DNA of 64,000 bases, taken from JAFGVL01 sp964546015. GTDB lineage: Bacteria; Bacteroidota; Bacteroidia; Bacteroidales; Paludibacteraceae. Below are positions 54,536 to 63,988 of the stretch, piece by piece. The position numbers were made by a program, and so were the translations under genes. The notes below the pieces were generated by a model. It ran no database searches, was not told the DNA's origin, and saw nothing but the letters and a program-made list of their open reading frames with translations. The first letter of the stretch is position 1; each line of letters starts with the position of its first letter. The stretch is from contig CAZJHO010000004.1 of assembly GCA_964546015.1 (NCBI GenBank), forward strand, positions 1 to 64,000, given 5' to 3'.

Positions 54536-54543
54536 CAAAGGTA
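54536..54543 (-). promoter_or_regulatory. -7 box next to the thioesterase start
   Basis: On the minus strand TACCTTTG, 5 nt before the ATG at 54530; transcription should start at or just before the start codon. Confidence 0.7.
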
Positions 54544-54725
54544 ATAATTATGGATTGAAAATAATTGATAAAAGTTCAAGGGTCAAAGATTCTCTTATAG
54601 AATGCAATTTTTAATTAATTTTGTAACTTTTTAATATATTTCATAATATTGTAACTCATAACTTATATCTGAATAATTCAGAAAAAAAGATTTTCTTTGT
54701 AAACGAATTTTAGAAACATATTTCA

Positions 54726-55784
54726 ATGAAAAATTTAAAGTTAAAATTACTATTTGTCACAATTATTTTATCTGTGACAGTTCATGCACAACAAGTAAAA
54801 AATGTAATTTTTCTTATTGGAGATGGGATGGGGTTGGCACAAATGTATGTAGGTTTGGTTTGTAATCTCGAAATTTCCAATTTCGAACGCTTTACCAATA
54901 TAGGTTTGTCCAAAACATATTCAGCAAACGATTTTACTACCGATTCGGCTGCCGGAGGCACAGCTTTGGCTTGTGGTGTAAAGACAAATAACGGCATGCT
55001 GGGAATGACACCTGATTCTATTGCTGTAAATTCAATAATGCAATTGGCTAAAAATAAAGGATTATCTACAGGGTTGGTTGTTTCGTGCAATGTTACTCAT
55101 GCTACTCCTGCGGCTTTTGTCGCGCATCAACCAAGCCGTAAAATGACAGAACATATAGCAGCTGATTATTTACAGTCGGATATTGATGTTTTCATCGGTG
55201 GTGGCAAAAATGATTTTGAGAAACGGAAAGATAAACGAAACATCAGTGATGAATTGCGTAAAAAAGGATATGTAATAGTTTATTCTCAAGAAGAAATGAA
55301 TCGGGTAAAATCAGGAAAAATGGGAGCATTATTAGCTGAAGATCACCCTGAAAAAGCTTCGAAAAGAGAAAATCTGTTATCTAATGGAATTTCTAAAGCA
55401 CTAGAGTTGTTGTCTCAAAATGAAGATGGATTTTTCTTAATGGTCGAAGGCTCTCAGATTGATTGGGCTTGTCATGCCAACCAAAAAGATTATTTAATCG
55501 AAGAAGTAATCGATTTTGATAAAACAATCGGTATAGCCCTTGATTTTGCCGAAAGAAACGACAACACCCTTGTAGTAGTTACTGCCGACCATGAAACCGG
55601 CGCCTTGTCACTTCCTAAAGGAAATATTGCCGAACATAAAGTTGAGACGGATTTTGATAATTTAAACCATACCGGAGTACTTGTTCCGATTTATAGTTAT
55701 GGTGTTGGAAGCGAAAGTTTTAGAGGTATTATGCAAAATATTTCTATTCATGCTAAAATGAAGAAGTTATTATTAGGCGATTAA
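54726..55784 (+). CDS. Alkaline phosphatase
   Basis: 352 residues with a signal peptide (MKNLKLKLLFVTIILSVTVHA). VIFLIGDGMG binds metal; the nucleophile Ser is in TTDSAAGGTALACG; HATPAAFVAH, DHETGA and a late His (LNHTGVLVPIYSYG) complete the sites. Short form, PhoA/PhoB superfamily, periplasmic or secreted. It is a single gene; a weak box (TTTCTTTG) precedes it. Confidence 0.93.
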   Translation: MKNLKLKLLFVTIILSVTVHAQQVKNVIFLIGDGMGLAQMYVGLVCNLEISNFERFTNIGLSKTYSANDFTTDSAAGGTALACGVKTNNGMLGMTPDSIAVNSIMQLAKNKGLSTGLVVSCNVTHATPAAFVAHQPSRKMTEHIAADYLQSDIDVFIGGGKNDFEKRKDKRNISDELRKKGYVIVYSQEEMNRVKSGKMGALLAEDHPEKASKRENLLSNGISKALELLSQNEDGFFLMVEGSQIDWACHANQKDYLIEEVIDFDKTIGIALDFAERNDNTLVVVTADHETGALSLPKGNIAEHKVETDFDNLNHTGVLVPIYSYGVGSESFRGIMQNISIHAKMKKLLLGD

Positions 55785-55801
55785 CGATAACACTTTCTAA
55801 T

Positions 55802-55809
55802 TACTTTTG
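55802..55809 (+). promoter_or_regulatory. -7 box of the RNA methyltransferase gene
   Basis: TACTTTTG, 12 bp before the ATG at 55822. A TTG start at 55807 inside the box is excluded. Confidence 0.6.
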
Positions 55810-55821
55810 CATAAAATTTTG

Positions 55822-57189
55822 ATGCAAATGACACTTCCTCCTTTGTTTATTGAATGTACAAAGAATTTGTTAGGTACAGATTGGGACCAATTTCTTCAGG
55901 TTTTACAAGCAGAAACGCCTGTCAGCATTCGATTAAACAAAGCTAAAATACCGGAAAATCTTTCGTATGAAAAAGTACTTTGGTGTGAGACCGGATACTA
56001 TCTTCCTGAGCGTCCTGTTTTTACTTTAGATCCTTTGTTTCATGCGGGAACTTATTATGTGCAAGAGGCTTCGTCCATGTTCTTGGAGCATGTTATTCGT
56101 CAATATGTTGACTCTCCGGTTCGAGTACTCGATTTGTGTGCAGCTCCCGGAGGAAAATCCACGCACCTCGCTTCGCTTTTATCGGAAAGAAGCTTGTTAG
56201 TAAGTAATGAATATGTTCGTCCAAGAGCTCATATCCTTTCTGAGAATTTGATTAAATGGGGGTTTAATAATAATCTTGTTTGCAATAATAAACCCGAGGA
56301 GCTTGGCAAATTATTTTCTTTTTTTGATGTCATGTTGGTCGATGCTCCTTGTTCCGGCGAAGGCATGTTTCGAAAAGATAGAGGTGCTATTGATGAATGG
56401 TCTGTGGAAAATGTAGATAATTGTGTGGTGCGTCAACACAAATTACTATCAGAAGTTTGGAGTGCTCTGAAAAAAGATGGAATATTGATTTATAGTACTT
56501 GTACTTATAATCGAAAAGAAAATGAAGAGACCGTTCGATGGATAATTAATGAGTTAGGAGCGGAATTGCTTCCTGTGACGATAGATGATTCTTGGGGTAT
56601 AACTTCTACTGATGGAGGTTATCGTTTTTATCCGCACAAAATAAAAGGGGAAGGTTTTTTTATTTCTGTTTTACGAAAAACTACTGAAGAGCAGGTAGTA
56701 AAGATAAAGTCTGGAAAATTGGCAGAGAAAGCTTCGAAAGAGCAACAAGGGTTAAAAGAATACATTCGACAAGATACTGATTTTAAAATTATTTCTCATA
56801 TAGAGAAATTTATTTTTATTCAACAAAACTTTGTTGATGAATTCTCTTTTTTAGCAAAAAAATTACGAGTTTTGCATTTCGGAACAACTATAGGCGAATG
56901 GAAAGGTAAACAATTTATTCCTGATGCGGCTTTAGCTTTGTCCGTTCATTTAAATAAGGAATCTTGTTTGGTCGCAGATGTAGATCGGCTGACGGCTTTA
57001 TCTTTTTTGCGAACCGAAAATATTGTTTTGCCGAATGTACCTCAAGGAATGGTATTGATTACATATAAAAATCAACCTTTAGGTTGGGTAAAGAATTTGG
57101 GAAATAGGTGTAATTCGCTGTTTCCCGATAATTGGCGAATAAGAATGAATATTCCTGCCAATACAAAGGAAAATCAAATAATTTCTTAA
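55822..57189 (+). CDS. rRNA cytosine-C5 methyltransferase (RsmF/NOL1-NOP2-Sun type)
   Basis: 455 residues from the ATG at 55822 (an ATG at 55828 is also possible). The SAM-binding DLCAAPGGKSTHLA, DAPCSGEGMFRKD and YSTCTYNRKENEE supply the two catalytic Cys. A C-terminal PUA-like part follows (FLRTENIVLPNVPQGMVLIT, GWVKNLGNRCNSLFP). It methylates a cytosine of 16S rRNA; exact site inferred from family. Confidence 0.9.
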   Translation: MQMTLPPLFIECTKNLLGTDWDQFLQVLQAETPVSIRLNKAKIPENLSYEKVLWCETGYYLPERPVFTLDPLFHAGTYYVQEASSMFLEHVIRQYVDSPVRVLDLCAAPGGKSTHLASLLSERSLLVSNEYVRPRAHILSENLIKWGFNNNLVCNNKPEELGKLFSFFDVMLVDAPCSGEGMFRKDRGAIDEWSVENVDNCVVRQHKLLSEVWSALKKDGILIYSTCTYNRKENEETVRWIINELGAELLPVTIDDSWGITSTDGGYRFYPHKIKGEGFFISVLRKTTEEQVVKIKSGKLAEKASKEQQGLKEYIRQDTDFKIISHIEKFIFIQQNFVDEFSFLAKKLRVLHFGTTIGEWKGKQFIPDAALALSVHLNKESCLVADVDRLTALSFLRTENIVLPNVPQGMVLITYKNQPLGWVKNLGNRCNSLFPDNWRIRMNIPANTKENQIIS

Positions 57190-57238
57190 TAATTTAATAT
57201 ATAGTTTTCATCTGACCATTAAAACAAAATTATAAAAA

Positions 57239-58201
57239 ATGAAATGCATAGGAGTCCTTACATCCGGCGGTGATGCCCCGGGCATGAATGCTGCCATACG
57301 CGCAGTGACACGAACCGCTATTTTTAATCATTTAGAAGTAAAAGCTATTTATCATGGTTATAATGGCTTAATAAAAGGGAATATAAATTCGCTTCAAACA
57401 GAAAGTGTAAGTAATATTATACAGCGTGGAGGGACAATATTAAAAACAGCCCGGAGTACGGAATTCCTTACACTGGACGGAAGACAGCTAGCTTATCAAA
57501 ATTTACGCAGTCATGGTATTGACGGATTGGTGGTGATTGGTGGTGACGGAACATTTACCGGAGCCGAGATTTTCGGCAAGGAATTTAATATTCCGATAGT
57601 TGGCATTCCGGGAACTATTGATAATGATTTATATGGAACAGACACAACTATCGGCTATGATACAGCCCTAAATACAATCGTTCAAGCTGTTGATAAAATT
57701 AGAGATACGGCGAGTTCGCACGAACGACTTTTTGTCGTTGAAGTAATGGGAAGAGATGCCGGATTTTTAGCTCTTTACGGAGGTATTGCTTCGGGAGCCG
57801 AAGCCGCTATTATACCCGAAAGTACAGAAGAAGAATTGCTTAAAAGCTTAGTAGAAAACGGATTGCGAAAATCAAAAAACAGTGGTATAGTCCTTGTTTC
57901 CGAAAGTGGAAAAACGGGTGGTGCTTTTGTTGTGGCTAATCGCTTAAAAGAGAGTGGATATACACCTCATGTTACAATATTAGGGCATGTTCAACGAGGA
58001 GGATCGCCTACTGCTGCCGATCGTATTTTGGCAAGCCGTTGCGGTGTAGCTGCGGTTGATGCTTTGATTGCAGGTAAGCGTAACATTATGATCGGAGAAA
58101 TTAATAACCTTATAGTGCATGTTCCTTTCGAAAAAGCTATCAAAGACGAGAAACCGATTGATAGCCATATGATTGATGTATTACGCATATTATCAATATA
58201 A
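57239..58201 (+). CDS. pfkA: ATP-dependent 6-phosphofructokinase
   Basis: 320 residues. VLTSGGDAPGMNAAIRA, GGDGTFTGA (Gly after the Asp, which fits ATP rather than PPi), GTIDNDLYGTD with the catalytic Asp, and MGRDAGFLA. Committed step of glycolysis. The last stop base is the first base of the next gene. Confidence 0.96.
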   Translation: MKCIGVLTSGGDAPGMNAAIRAVTRTAIFNHLEVKAIYHGYNGLIKGNINSLQTESVSNIIQRGGTILKTARSTEFLTLDGRQLAYQNLRSHGIDGLVVIGGDGTFTGAEIFGKEFNIPIVGIPGTIDNDLYGTDTTIGYDTALNTIVQAVDKIRDTASSHERLFVVEVMGRDAGFLALYGGIASGAEAAIIPESTEEELLKSLVENGLRKSKNSGIVLVSESGKTGGAFVVANRLKESGYTPHVTILGHVQRGGSPTAADRILASRCGVAAVDALIAGKRNIMIGEINNLIVHVPFEKAIKDEKPIDSHMIDVLRILSI

Positions 58202-59019
58202 TGATGAAAAAAGCACGCTTGTTTCTGTTGTTTCTTTGTATGCCGATGTTTTTATATGCTCAGTTAGAAACCGATGCAAGTCGTGCTATTCAGTATAAAT
58301 CTAATCCGAAATATAGGGCTGCTTTATTTTCTATAGGGAGCGTTTATCTTAAAAATTCTTATTTATCGCCGTTGAGTTATTCCGGTATTTCTGTAGGATT
58401 AAGCACCAATACTACATCATATCATAAATGGGGTGCGTATGATTGGGCTTTCTATGGACAGTTTGATTTAGCCGGAGATTCGGACGAGATGATGGGCGGT
58501 CAGTTAAAATATGAATCCTATTGGCATTGGATTTTGTATTCAAGTAAAAAACTGTTTCTATATGCCGGAATAGGAGCTCAGGTTGATGGAGTAGCTATGC
58601 TGAATAATAACAGTGTAGGATACAACCAATTTTCGGCAAATATGGATATTAATGCATTACCGTCATTGATGCTTAAATATCGTTTTCAGATTTTTAACCA
58701 GTCGTTTGATTTTTCTCAACAAATATCTACTCCCGTTTTAGGGTTTGGAATATATCCCCGTTATGGTCACGCAGTTTATGGTTCATTATCCGATTCGGAT
58801 GATTTAGAGTTAGGAACCGCTTTTTCTTCTTTAAATAACTGTTGGGGATTAAGCGGCCGTACCTATGTTGATTGGAGAATAAAAAATAAGACCGGCGCAG
58901 AGAATAATACCTTTGTGCGTATCGGTTATCAGTATGATGGTTTTCACTTGAATTACGATGAGAATACATTTCAATATAGTAGAGGTCTTTTTATAATAGG
59001 TTTGGTACATAAATTTTGA
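58201..59019 (+). CDS. DUF3316 outer-membrane-type protein
   Basis: 272 residues, with a signal peptide ending FLYAQ. The mature part is rich in alternating aromatic beta-strands and ends with a Phe (GLVHKF), as in outer-membrane barrels. The family looks like Bacteroidota DUF3316; function unknown. It overlaps pfkA by 1 bp (TAATG), implying coupling. Confidence 0.72.
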   Translation: MMKKARLFLLFLCMPMFLYAQLETDASRAIQYKSNPKYRAALFSIGSVYLKNSYLSPLSYSGISVGLSTNTTSYHKWGAYDWAFYGQFDLAGDSDEMMGGQLKYESYWHWILYSSKKLFLYAGIGAQVDGVAMLNNNSVGYNQFSANMDINALPSLMLKYRFQIFNQSFDFSQQISTPVLGFGIYPRYGHAVYGSLSDSDDLELGTAFSSLNNCWGLSGRTYVDWRIKNKTGAENNTFVRIGYQYDGFHLNYDENTFQYSRGLFIIGLVHKF

Positions 59020-59082
59020 TAAAAACTTTTTTAGTTTAAGAAAAAATATCGGATGAAGTTTTTTTATCTAAAGCAGATGTTG

Positions 59083-59090
59083 TAACTTTG
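59083..59090 (+). promoter_or_regulatory. -7 box of the yceD-rpmF-fabH unit
   Basis: TAACTTTG followed by C, 23 bp before the GTG start. No clear -33 element. Confidence 0.6.
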
Positions 59091-59113
59091 CGCCGTTTTA
59101 TCTGTATTTACCG

Positions 59114-59683
59114 GTGGGAAAATTCGATTTGTATAAAATACCACTCAGAACCATATCAGAAGGGATACACATTTTTGATTATGAATTGGATAATGGTTTT
59201 TTTGAGAAAATAGACAGCCTTGAAGTAAAAAAAGGAACTGTAAAAGTTACTGTTACTTTAAAGAAAACACCAGATATTTTTGAATTGAGTTTTAACCTTA
59301 ATGGCATTGTATATGTTCCTTGTGACAGGTGTTTGGATGACATGCAGCAGCCTGTTGCATATAAAGGAAAATTATATATCAGATTCGGGAATGATTTTTC
59401 TCAGGAAAGTGATGAAGTTGTAATTATCCCTGAAAGTGAAGGTGAAATAAATATTGCTTGGTTTTTATATGAGTTTATTATTTTGAGTATTCCGCCCAAG
59501 CATGTTCATCCCTCCGGAAAGTGCAATAAAACAATATCATCAAAATTGCGTAAACATTTAATAAGGAACAGTGACGAAGATGATGAATTTGAAATGTCCG
59601 ATGAAGAATTTGTTGATGAAGTTGAAGATGAAGAACCGGAATCTGACCCCAGATGGAATAAATTAAAAGATATTATAGTATAA
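59114..59683 (+). CDS. YceD-family protein (DUF177)
   Basis: 189 residues with a GTG start at 59114. YVPCDRCLDDMQQPV matches the conserved centre, and the C-terminus is very acidic (EEFVDEVEDEEPESD). In other bacteria the protein is needed for 23S rRNA levels. It precedes rpmF and fabH, a common order, although plsX is missing here. Confidence 0.86.
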   Translation: MGKFDLYKIPLRTISEGIHIFDYELDNGFFEKIDSLEVKKGTVKVTVTLKKTPDIFELSFNLNGIVYVPCDRCLDDMQQPVAYKGKLYIRFGNDFSQESDEVVIIPESEGEINIAWFLYEFIILSIPPKHVHPSGKCNKTISSKLRKHLIRNSDEDDEFEMSDEEFVDEVEDEEPESDPRWNKLKDIIV

Positions 59684-59697
59684 TAATTTAAAATAAA

Positions 59698-59883
59698 ATG
59701 GCACATCCAAAAAGAAAACATTCAAACAAAAGAACTGCTACCAGAAGGACTCACGACAAGGCAGTAGCGCCAACATTAGCGGTATGTACAAATTGCGGTG
59801 CAATGCATATTTATCACACAGTGTGCGGCGAGTGTGGTTACTACAGAGGAAAATTGGCGATCGAAAAATTAGCAACTACTTAA
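59698..59883 (+). CDS. rpmF: 50S ribosomal protein L32
   Basis: 61 residues: MAHPKRKHSNKRTATRRTHD start and a zinc finger CTNCGAMHIYHTVCGECGYY. Unlike L31, L36 and S14 here, it keeps its Cys. Confidence 0.97.
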   Translation: MAHPKRKHSNKRTATRRTHDKAVAPTLAVCTNCGAMHIYHTVCGECGYYRGKLAIEKLATT

Positions 59884-59971
59884 AAATGATAATTAGGCAA
59901 ATTAACTGATTGATATTGATTTTCCATTAGTTGATTTTCCGTTTTGTTTCTATTCGTAAAAATCAGATAAT

Positions 59972-60967
59972 ATGATACATGCTGCAATTACCGGAGTAGG
60001 AGGCTATGTGCCTGATTATGTGCTCACCAATGAAGAGTTAAGCACAATGGTAGATACCTCCGACGAATGGATAATGAGTAGAGTCGGTATCAAAGAAAGG
60101 CGTATTTTAAAAGCTGAAGGATTAGGATCTTCTTTCATGGGAGGAAAAGCAATCAGAGAATTGTTACAAAAAACCAATACTAAGCCTGAAGAGATTGATG
60201 TAGTTGTTTGTGCAACTACTACGCCAGACCATTTCTTTCCTAATACGGCATCAATTTGTGCAGAAAAAAACGGCATTAAAAATGCATTCTGTTTTGATAT
60301 GTCGGCAGCTTGTTGTGGCTTCCTGTTTGCATTAGAAATGGGTGCCTCTCTGGTAATGTCCGGAAGATACAAAAAAGTGATTGTTGTAGCAGCCGAAAAG
60401 ATGTCTTCTATTACAGATTATACAGATCGTACTACTTGTCCTCTTTTTGGAGATGGAGCTGGAGCTGTTTTACTTGAACCTTCGTCCGAAGGCTATGGTT
60501 TAATCGATTCTGATCTGCATACTGATGGGGTAGGGTACTCTCATTTGATTATGAAAGCAGGTGGTTCGGCTTATCCGAGTTCTGCTGAAACAGTTGCAAA
60601 ACGCCAACATTTTGTTTATCAAGAGGGACAAGCTGTGTATAAATATGCCGTAACCAATATGGCAAATTCTGCTGTAACAATAGTTGAACGCAATAAGTTG
60701 AATAAAGATACTATTGATTGGTTAGTTCCTCATCAGGCGAACTTGCGTATAATCGATTCTGTTGTGAGCCGAACCGGAGTTAGTTATGATAAAGTGATGA
60801 TTAATATTCAAAACTATGGAAATACTTCGGGAGCAAGCCTTGTACTTTGTTTATGGGATTGGGAATCGAAGCTGAGAAAAGGCGATAATATTATTTTTGC
60901 AGCTTTTGGAGCAGGTTTTACTTGGGGTGCATCTTATTTGAGATGGGCTTATGATGGAAATAAATAA
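59972..60967 (+). CDS. fabH: Beta-ketoacyl-ACP synthase III
   Basis: 331 residues. Catalytic Cys114 in SAACCGFLFAL (a CC doublet where CS or CA is usual), His in VPHQANLRI and Asn in NYGNTSGASL. It starts fatty acid synthesis from acetyl-CoA and malonyl-ACP. The 88-bp spacer from rpmF is A+T-rich. Confidence 0.95.
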   Translation: MIHAAITGVGGYVPDYVLTNEELSTMVDTSDEWIMSRVGIKERRILKAEGLGSSFMGGKAIRELLQKTNTKPEEIDVVVCATTTPDHFFPNTASICAEKNGIKNAFCFDMSAACCGFLFALEMGASLVMSGRYKKVIVVAAEKMSSITDYTDRTTCPLFGDGAGAVLLEPSSEGYGLIDSDLHTDGVGYSHLIMKAGGSAYPSSAETVAKRQHFVYQEGQAVYKYAVTNMANSAVTIVERNKLNKDTIDWLVPHQANLRIIDSVVSRTGVSYDKVMINIQNYGNTSGASLVLCLWDWESKLRKGDNIIFAAFGAGFTWGASYLRWAYDGNK

Positions 60968-60985
60968 AGTAAAAATGTAACAAAG

Positions 60986-61023
60986 AAAACGCCAAAAGAT
61001 ATATTTGATTCTTTTGGCGTTTT
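60986..61023 (+). terminator. Terminator after fabH
   Basis: AAAACGCCAAAAGA (60986-60999) and TCTTTTGGCGTTTT (61010-61023) form a 14-bp stem with a T tail. Confidence 0.9.
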
Positions 61024-61054
61024 TTTGTTTGTGTACAGTATAAGTATGTTTTTG

Positions 61055-61062
61055 TACTTTTG
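61055..61062 (+). promoter_or_regulatory. -7 box before the dCMP deaminase
   Basis: TACTTTTG, 19 bp before the ATG; a TTTG at 61028-61031 is 23 bp away. Confidence 0.55.
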
Positions 61063-61081
61063 TAAATCTTTTTATTGAATA

Positions 61082-61513
61082 ATGGATAAGCAAACACTTT
61101 TGGATATTAGATATCTACGAATGGCTCAAATATGGGCTGAAAATTCCTATTGTGAACGCCGAAAAGTAGGTGCATTACTTGTTAAAGACAAAATGATTAT
61201 CTCTGATGGATATAATGGAACGCCATCAGGATTTGAAAATTGTTGTGAAGATGAAAATTTTGTTTCAAAACCGTATGTACTTCATGCAGAGGCAAACGCA
61301 ATAACAAAAATAGCCCGCTCACATAATAGTAGTGATGGAGCTACTCTATATATAACAGCTTCTCCTTGTATTGAGTGTGCTAAGTTGATTATTCAATCAG
61401 GAATAAAACGCGTTGTTTTTAGCGAACAATATAGAATTCTTGATGGTATAGAATTACTTCAAAAAGCCGGTATCGAAACTGTTTTCATTCAAATATCTGA
61501 TTTTTGCGAATAA
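61082..61513 (+). CDS. dCMP deaminase
   Basis: 143 residues. Zinc site HAEANAI and SPCIECAKLI; NSYCERRKVGALLVKD and ISDGYNGTPSGFENC at the start. It supplies dUMP for thymidylate. Also called ComEB-like. The protease gene begins 2 bp later. Confidence 0.92.
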   Translation: MDKQTLLDIRYLRMAQIWAENSYCERRKVGALLVKDKMIISDGYNGTPSGFENCCEDENFVSKPYVLHAEANAITKIARSHNSSDGATLYITASPCIECAKLIIQSGIKRVVFSEQYRILDGIELLQKAGIETVFIQISDFCE

Positions 61514-61515
61514 AT

Positions 61516-63135
61516 ATGAAAAATAAATGGAAGGCATTATTGCCAATACTTTTTGCTGCTGCTATTGCTATAGGAATCATTCTTGGAAGCCAAATAACTC
61601 ATTATGTATTTACAAAAAATCAGAAGAGGATATCGGCTGATTATATGTTTCCTTTTTCAACTTCAAAATTACAATCAATCATTGATCTGATTGATTACGA
61701 GTATATTGATCCTATAGATATTGATTCTATAAATGAGAAATTAATACCGGAGCTAATGAATCAATTAGATCCGCATTCTGTTTATATTCCTGCTAAAGAT
61801 CGAATGCTAGGAAGCGATGATTTGAACGGAAGCTTTAGTGGAATAGGAGTACAGTTTAATATACAATCGGATACGGTAACGGTAATTTCAGTTATAAATG
61901 GAGGTCCATCACAAAGGCAAGGTTTGCAGGCTGGAGATAGAATTATATCGGTGGATGATTCTGTTTTTGTTGGAAAAACTATAAATAATGAAAAAGTGGT
62001 TCGTACACTCCGTGGAGAAAAAGGTACGAAGGTAAAACTCGGGATTAAACGATGGACTTCGGATAAAATACTCTATTATACAATCACTCGAGGTGATGTT
62101 CCTGTAAAAACCGTAGATGTAGCATATATGATTGCTCCTCAGATAGGATATGTGAAAATAGGAGGTTTCGGAGCTCAGACTTATAGTGAGTTTATTGCTG
62201 CCATGAAAGAGCTGAAAAAGCAACAAGCAACAAAATTTATTTTTGATTTACGCGGAAACCCCGGAGGTTATTTACAAGCAGCCATACAGATGGTTAATGA
62301 GTTTTTACCTAAAAAAAGTTTAATTGTTTATACCGAAGGTCGTGCTTTTGCGCGCGAAGATTATTTTGCCGATGGAAAAGGGTTATTTCAGAGGGAAGAG
62401 TTTGTTGTATTGATTGATGAATGGTCTGCTTCTGCCAGTGAGATTTTTGCCGGAGCCATGCAAGATAATGATAGAGCGATTATAATAGGTCGCCGTTCTT
62501 TTGGTAAAGGATTAGTGCAAGAGGAAGTACCTTTGGCTGATGGTTCGGCTGTGCGGTTAACCGTAGCCAAATATTATACACCTTCGGGTCGTTGTATCCA
62601 GAAGCCTTATAAGAAAGGAGATGCTGAAGGTTATCAAAAAGATATTGTGAATCGATATTTGCATGGTGAGTTTTCGAATAAAGACAGCATAAAACAAATT
62701 GATACAGTTACTTATAAAACAAAATCAGGGCGTGTCGTCTATGGTGGCGGTGGAATTTTGGCTGACATTTTTATTCCTCGAGATACGATAAACCAAACTC
62801 CATATTATAATAAGCTTGTAAATGAAGGATATATATATGAATTTGCATTTCGTTTTACAGATAATCATAGGGCTCAATTAAGACAATTCAAAGATTGGAA
62901 GAGTTTGTTAAGTTATCTGGAACAACAACCGCTACTTGAAGATTTGATTGCATTTAGTGAAAAAAAAGGAGTTAAGAAAAATATTCAGCAGATAACAAAA
63001 TCGGAACCTCTATTAAAAAAGCTATTGTATTCATTTATTGCAAATAATACTATAGGAGATAGTGCATATTATCCGATAATGAATATGCAAGATGAAATGC
63101 TGAAAGAAGCGATTTATCAATTGAAAAAAAAATAA
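61516..63135 (+). CDS. C-terminal processing peptidase (S41, CtpA-like)
   Basis: 539 residues from the ATG at 61516. N-terminal membrane anchor (about 10-32), PDZ domain (GSFSGIGVQFN... to about residue 190), then the tail-protease core with EWSASASEIFAGA (Ser) and SFGKGLVQEE (Lys dyad). Periplasmic protein processing. The C-terminal 120 residues are an extra domain typical of Bacteroidota. Confidence 0.93.
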   Translation: MKNKWKALLPILFAAAIAIGIILGSQITHYVFTKNQKRISADYMFPFSTSKLQSIIDLIDYEYIDPIDIDSINEKLIPELMNQLDPHSVYIPAKDRMLGSDDLNGSFSGIGVQFNIQSDTVTVISVINGGPSQRQGLQAGDRIISVDDSVFVGKTINNEKVVRTLRGEKGTKVKLGIKRWTSDKILYYTITRGDVPVKTVDVAYMIAPQIGYVKIGGFGAQTYSEFIAAMKELKKQQATKFIFDLRGNPGGYLQAAIQMVNEFLPKKSLIVYTEGRAFAREDYFADGKGLFQREEFVVLIDEWSASASEIFAGAMQDNDRAIIIGRRSFGKGLVQEEVPLADGSAVRLTVAKYYTPSGRCIQKPYKKGDAEGYQKDIVNRYLHGEFSNKDSIKQIDTVTYKTKSGRVVYGGGGILADIFIPRDTINQTPYYNKLVNEGYIYEFAFRFTDNHRAQLRQFKDWKSLLSYLEQQPLLEDLIAFSEKKGVKKNIQQITKSEPLLKKLLYSFIANNTIGDSAYYPIMNMQDEMLKEAIYQLKKK

Positions 63136-63183
63136 AAATGTATTTGGAGTTTGTTAATAATGTGAAATAACAAAAAAAAGCAA

Positions 63184-63191
63184 TATATTTG
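63184..63191 (+). promoter_or_regulatory. -7 box of the polysaccharide export unit
   Basis: TATATTTG followed by CC, 41 bp before the start codon; TGTG lies exactly 19 bp upstream. Confidence 0.55.
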
Positions 63192-63232
63192 CCAAAATTA
63201 AAAAAGCTTATAACAAACCACATTCTAACCGG

Positions 63233-63988
63233 ATGATAAAGAAATATATACAGGTATTTTTATTTTCGATTTTAATGTTTTCTTGTGTGACTCCAAAGAA
63301 AACAAATTATCTGCAAGAACCTGGTCGTGGAGTATCCTCCTATCAAAAGTTTGTTGATACAACAGAATATAAACTTCAGGAAGGAGATCAACTTTATATA
63401 CAAGTATCGTCATTAGATGAAGCTACGGTTTCGTTGTTTAATGGTTCATCTTCAGATATCCAACAAAATCCGGAACTTTTATATTATTATACAATCTATC
63501 CTGATGGATATATAAATTATCCTTTTTTAGCACCAATAAAATTAATAGGACTTACTACTCGTCAGGCAAAAGATGTTCTTAAATCTGAGTTGCAAGTAAT
63601 TGCGCCGGATTGTGATGTGGATATTCGTTTGGCTAATGGTTTTTTCACTGTCGTTGGTAACGCAGGTAATGGGAAGTATGCTATACCTAAGGAGCGACTA
63701 ACTGTTTTTCAAGCACTAGCTCTTTCTGGCGATTTGAAACCATTTTCCGATAGAGCAAAGATTCATGTTCTACGAACAACCCCGGAAGGAACACAAGTGA
63801 AAACTTTTGATGTAAGAAGTAAGGAAATTATAGACTCCGAATATTATTACATACAACCTAATGATGTTATATATGTGCAATCTTTCAAAGGTCAGTTTTG
63901 GGGATTCAGCTCATTTGCAACTATTATTACAGCGGCAGCAAGTACTTTCACATTAGGATATTTAATTGTTCATACATTTGTTAAATAG
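63233..63988 (+). CDS. Wza-like polysaccharide export lipoprotein
   Basis: 251 residues. Lipobox LMFSC (Cys18). A Poly_export domain (KLQEGDQLYIQVSSLDE, TIYPDGYINYPFLAPIKLIG) and one SLBB domain (GNAGNGKYAIPKERLTVFQALALSG) follow. A hydrophobic C-terminal helix fits an outer-membrane channel. Probably the first gene of a capsule or exopolysaccharide locus: an ATG at 63996 begins the next gene just before the window ends. Confidence 0.9.
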   Translation: MIKKYIQVFLFSILMFSCVTPKKTNYLQEPGRGVSSYQKFVDTTEYKLQEGDQLYIQVSSLDEATVSLFNGSSSDIQQNPELLYYYTIYPDGYINYPFLAPIKLIGLTTRQAKDVLKSELQVIAPDCDVDIRLANGFFTVVGNAGNGKYAIPKERLTVFQALALSGDLKPFSDRAKIHVLRTTPEGTQVKTFDVRSKEIIDSEYYYIQPNDVIYVQSFKGQFWGFSSFATIITAAASTFTLGYLIVHTFVK

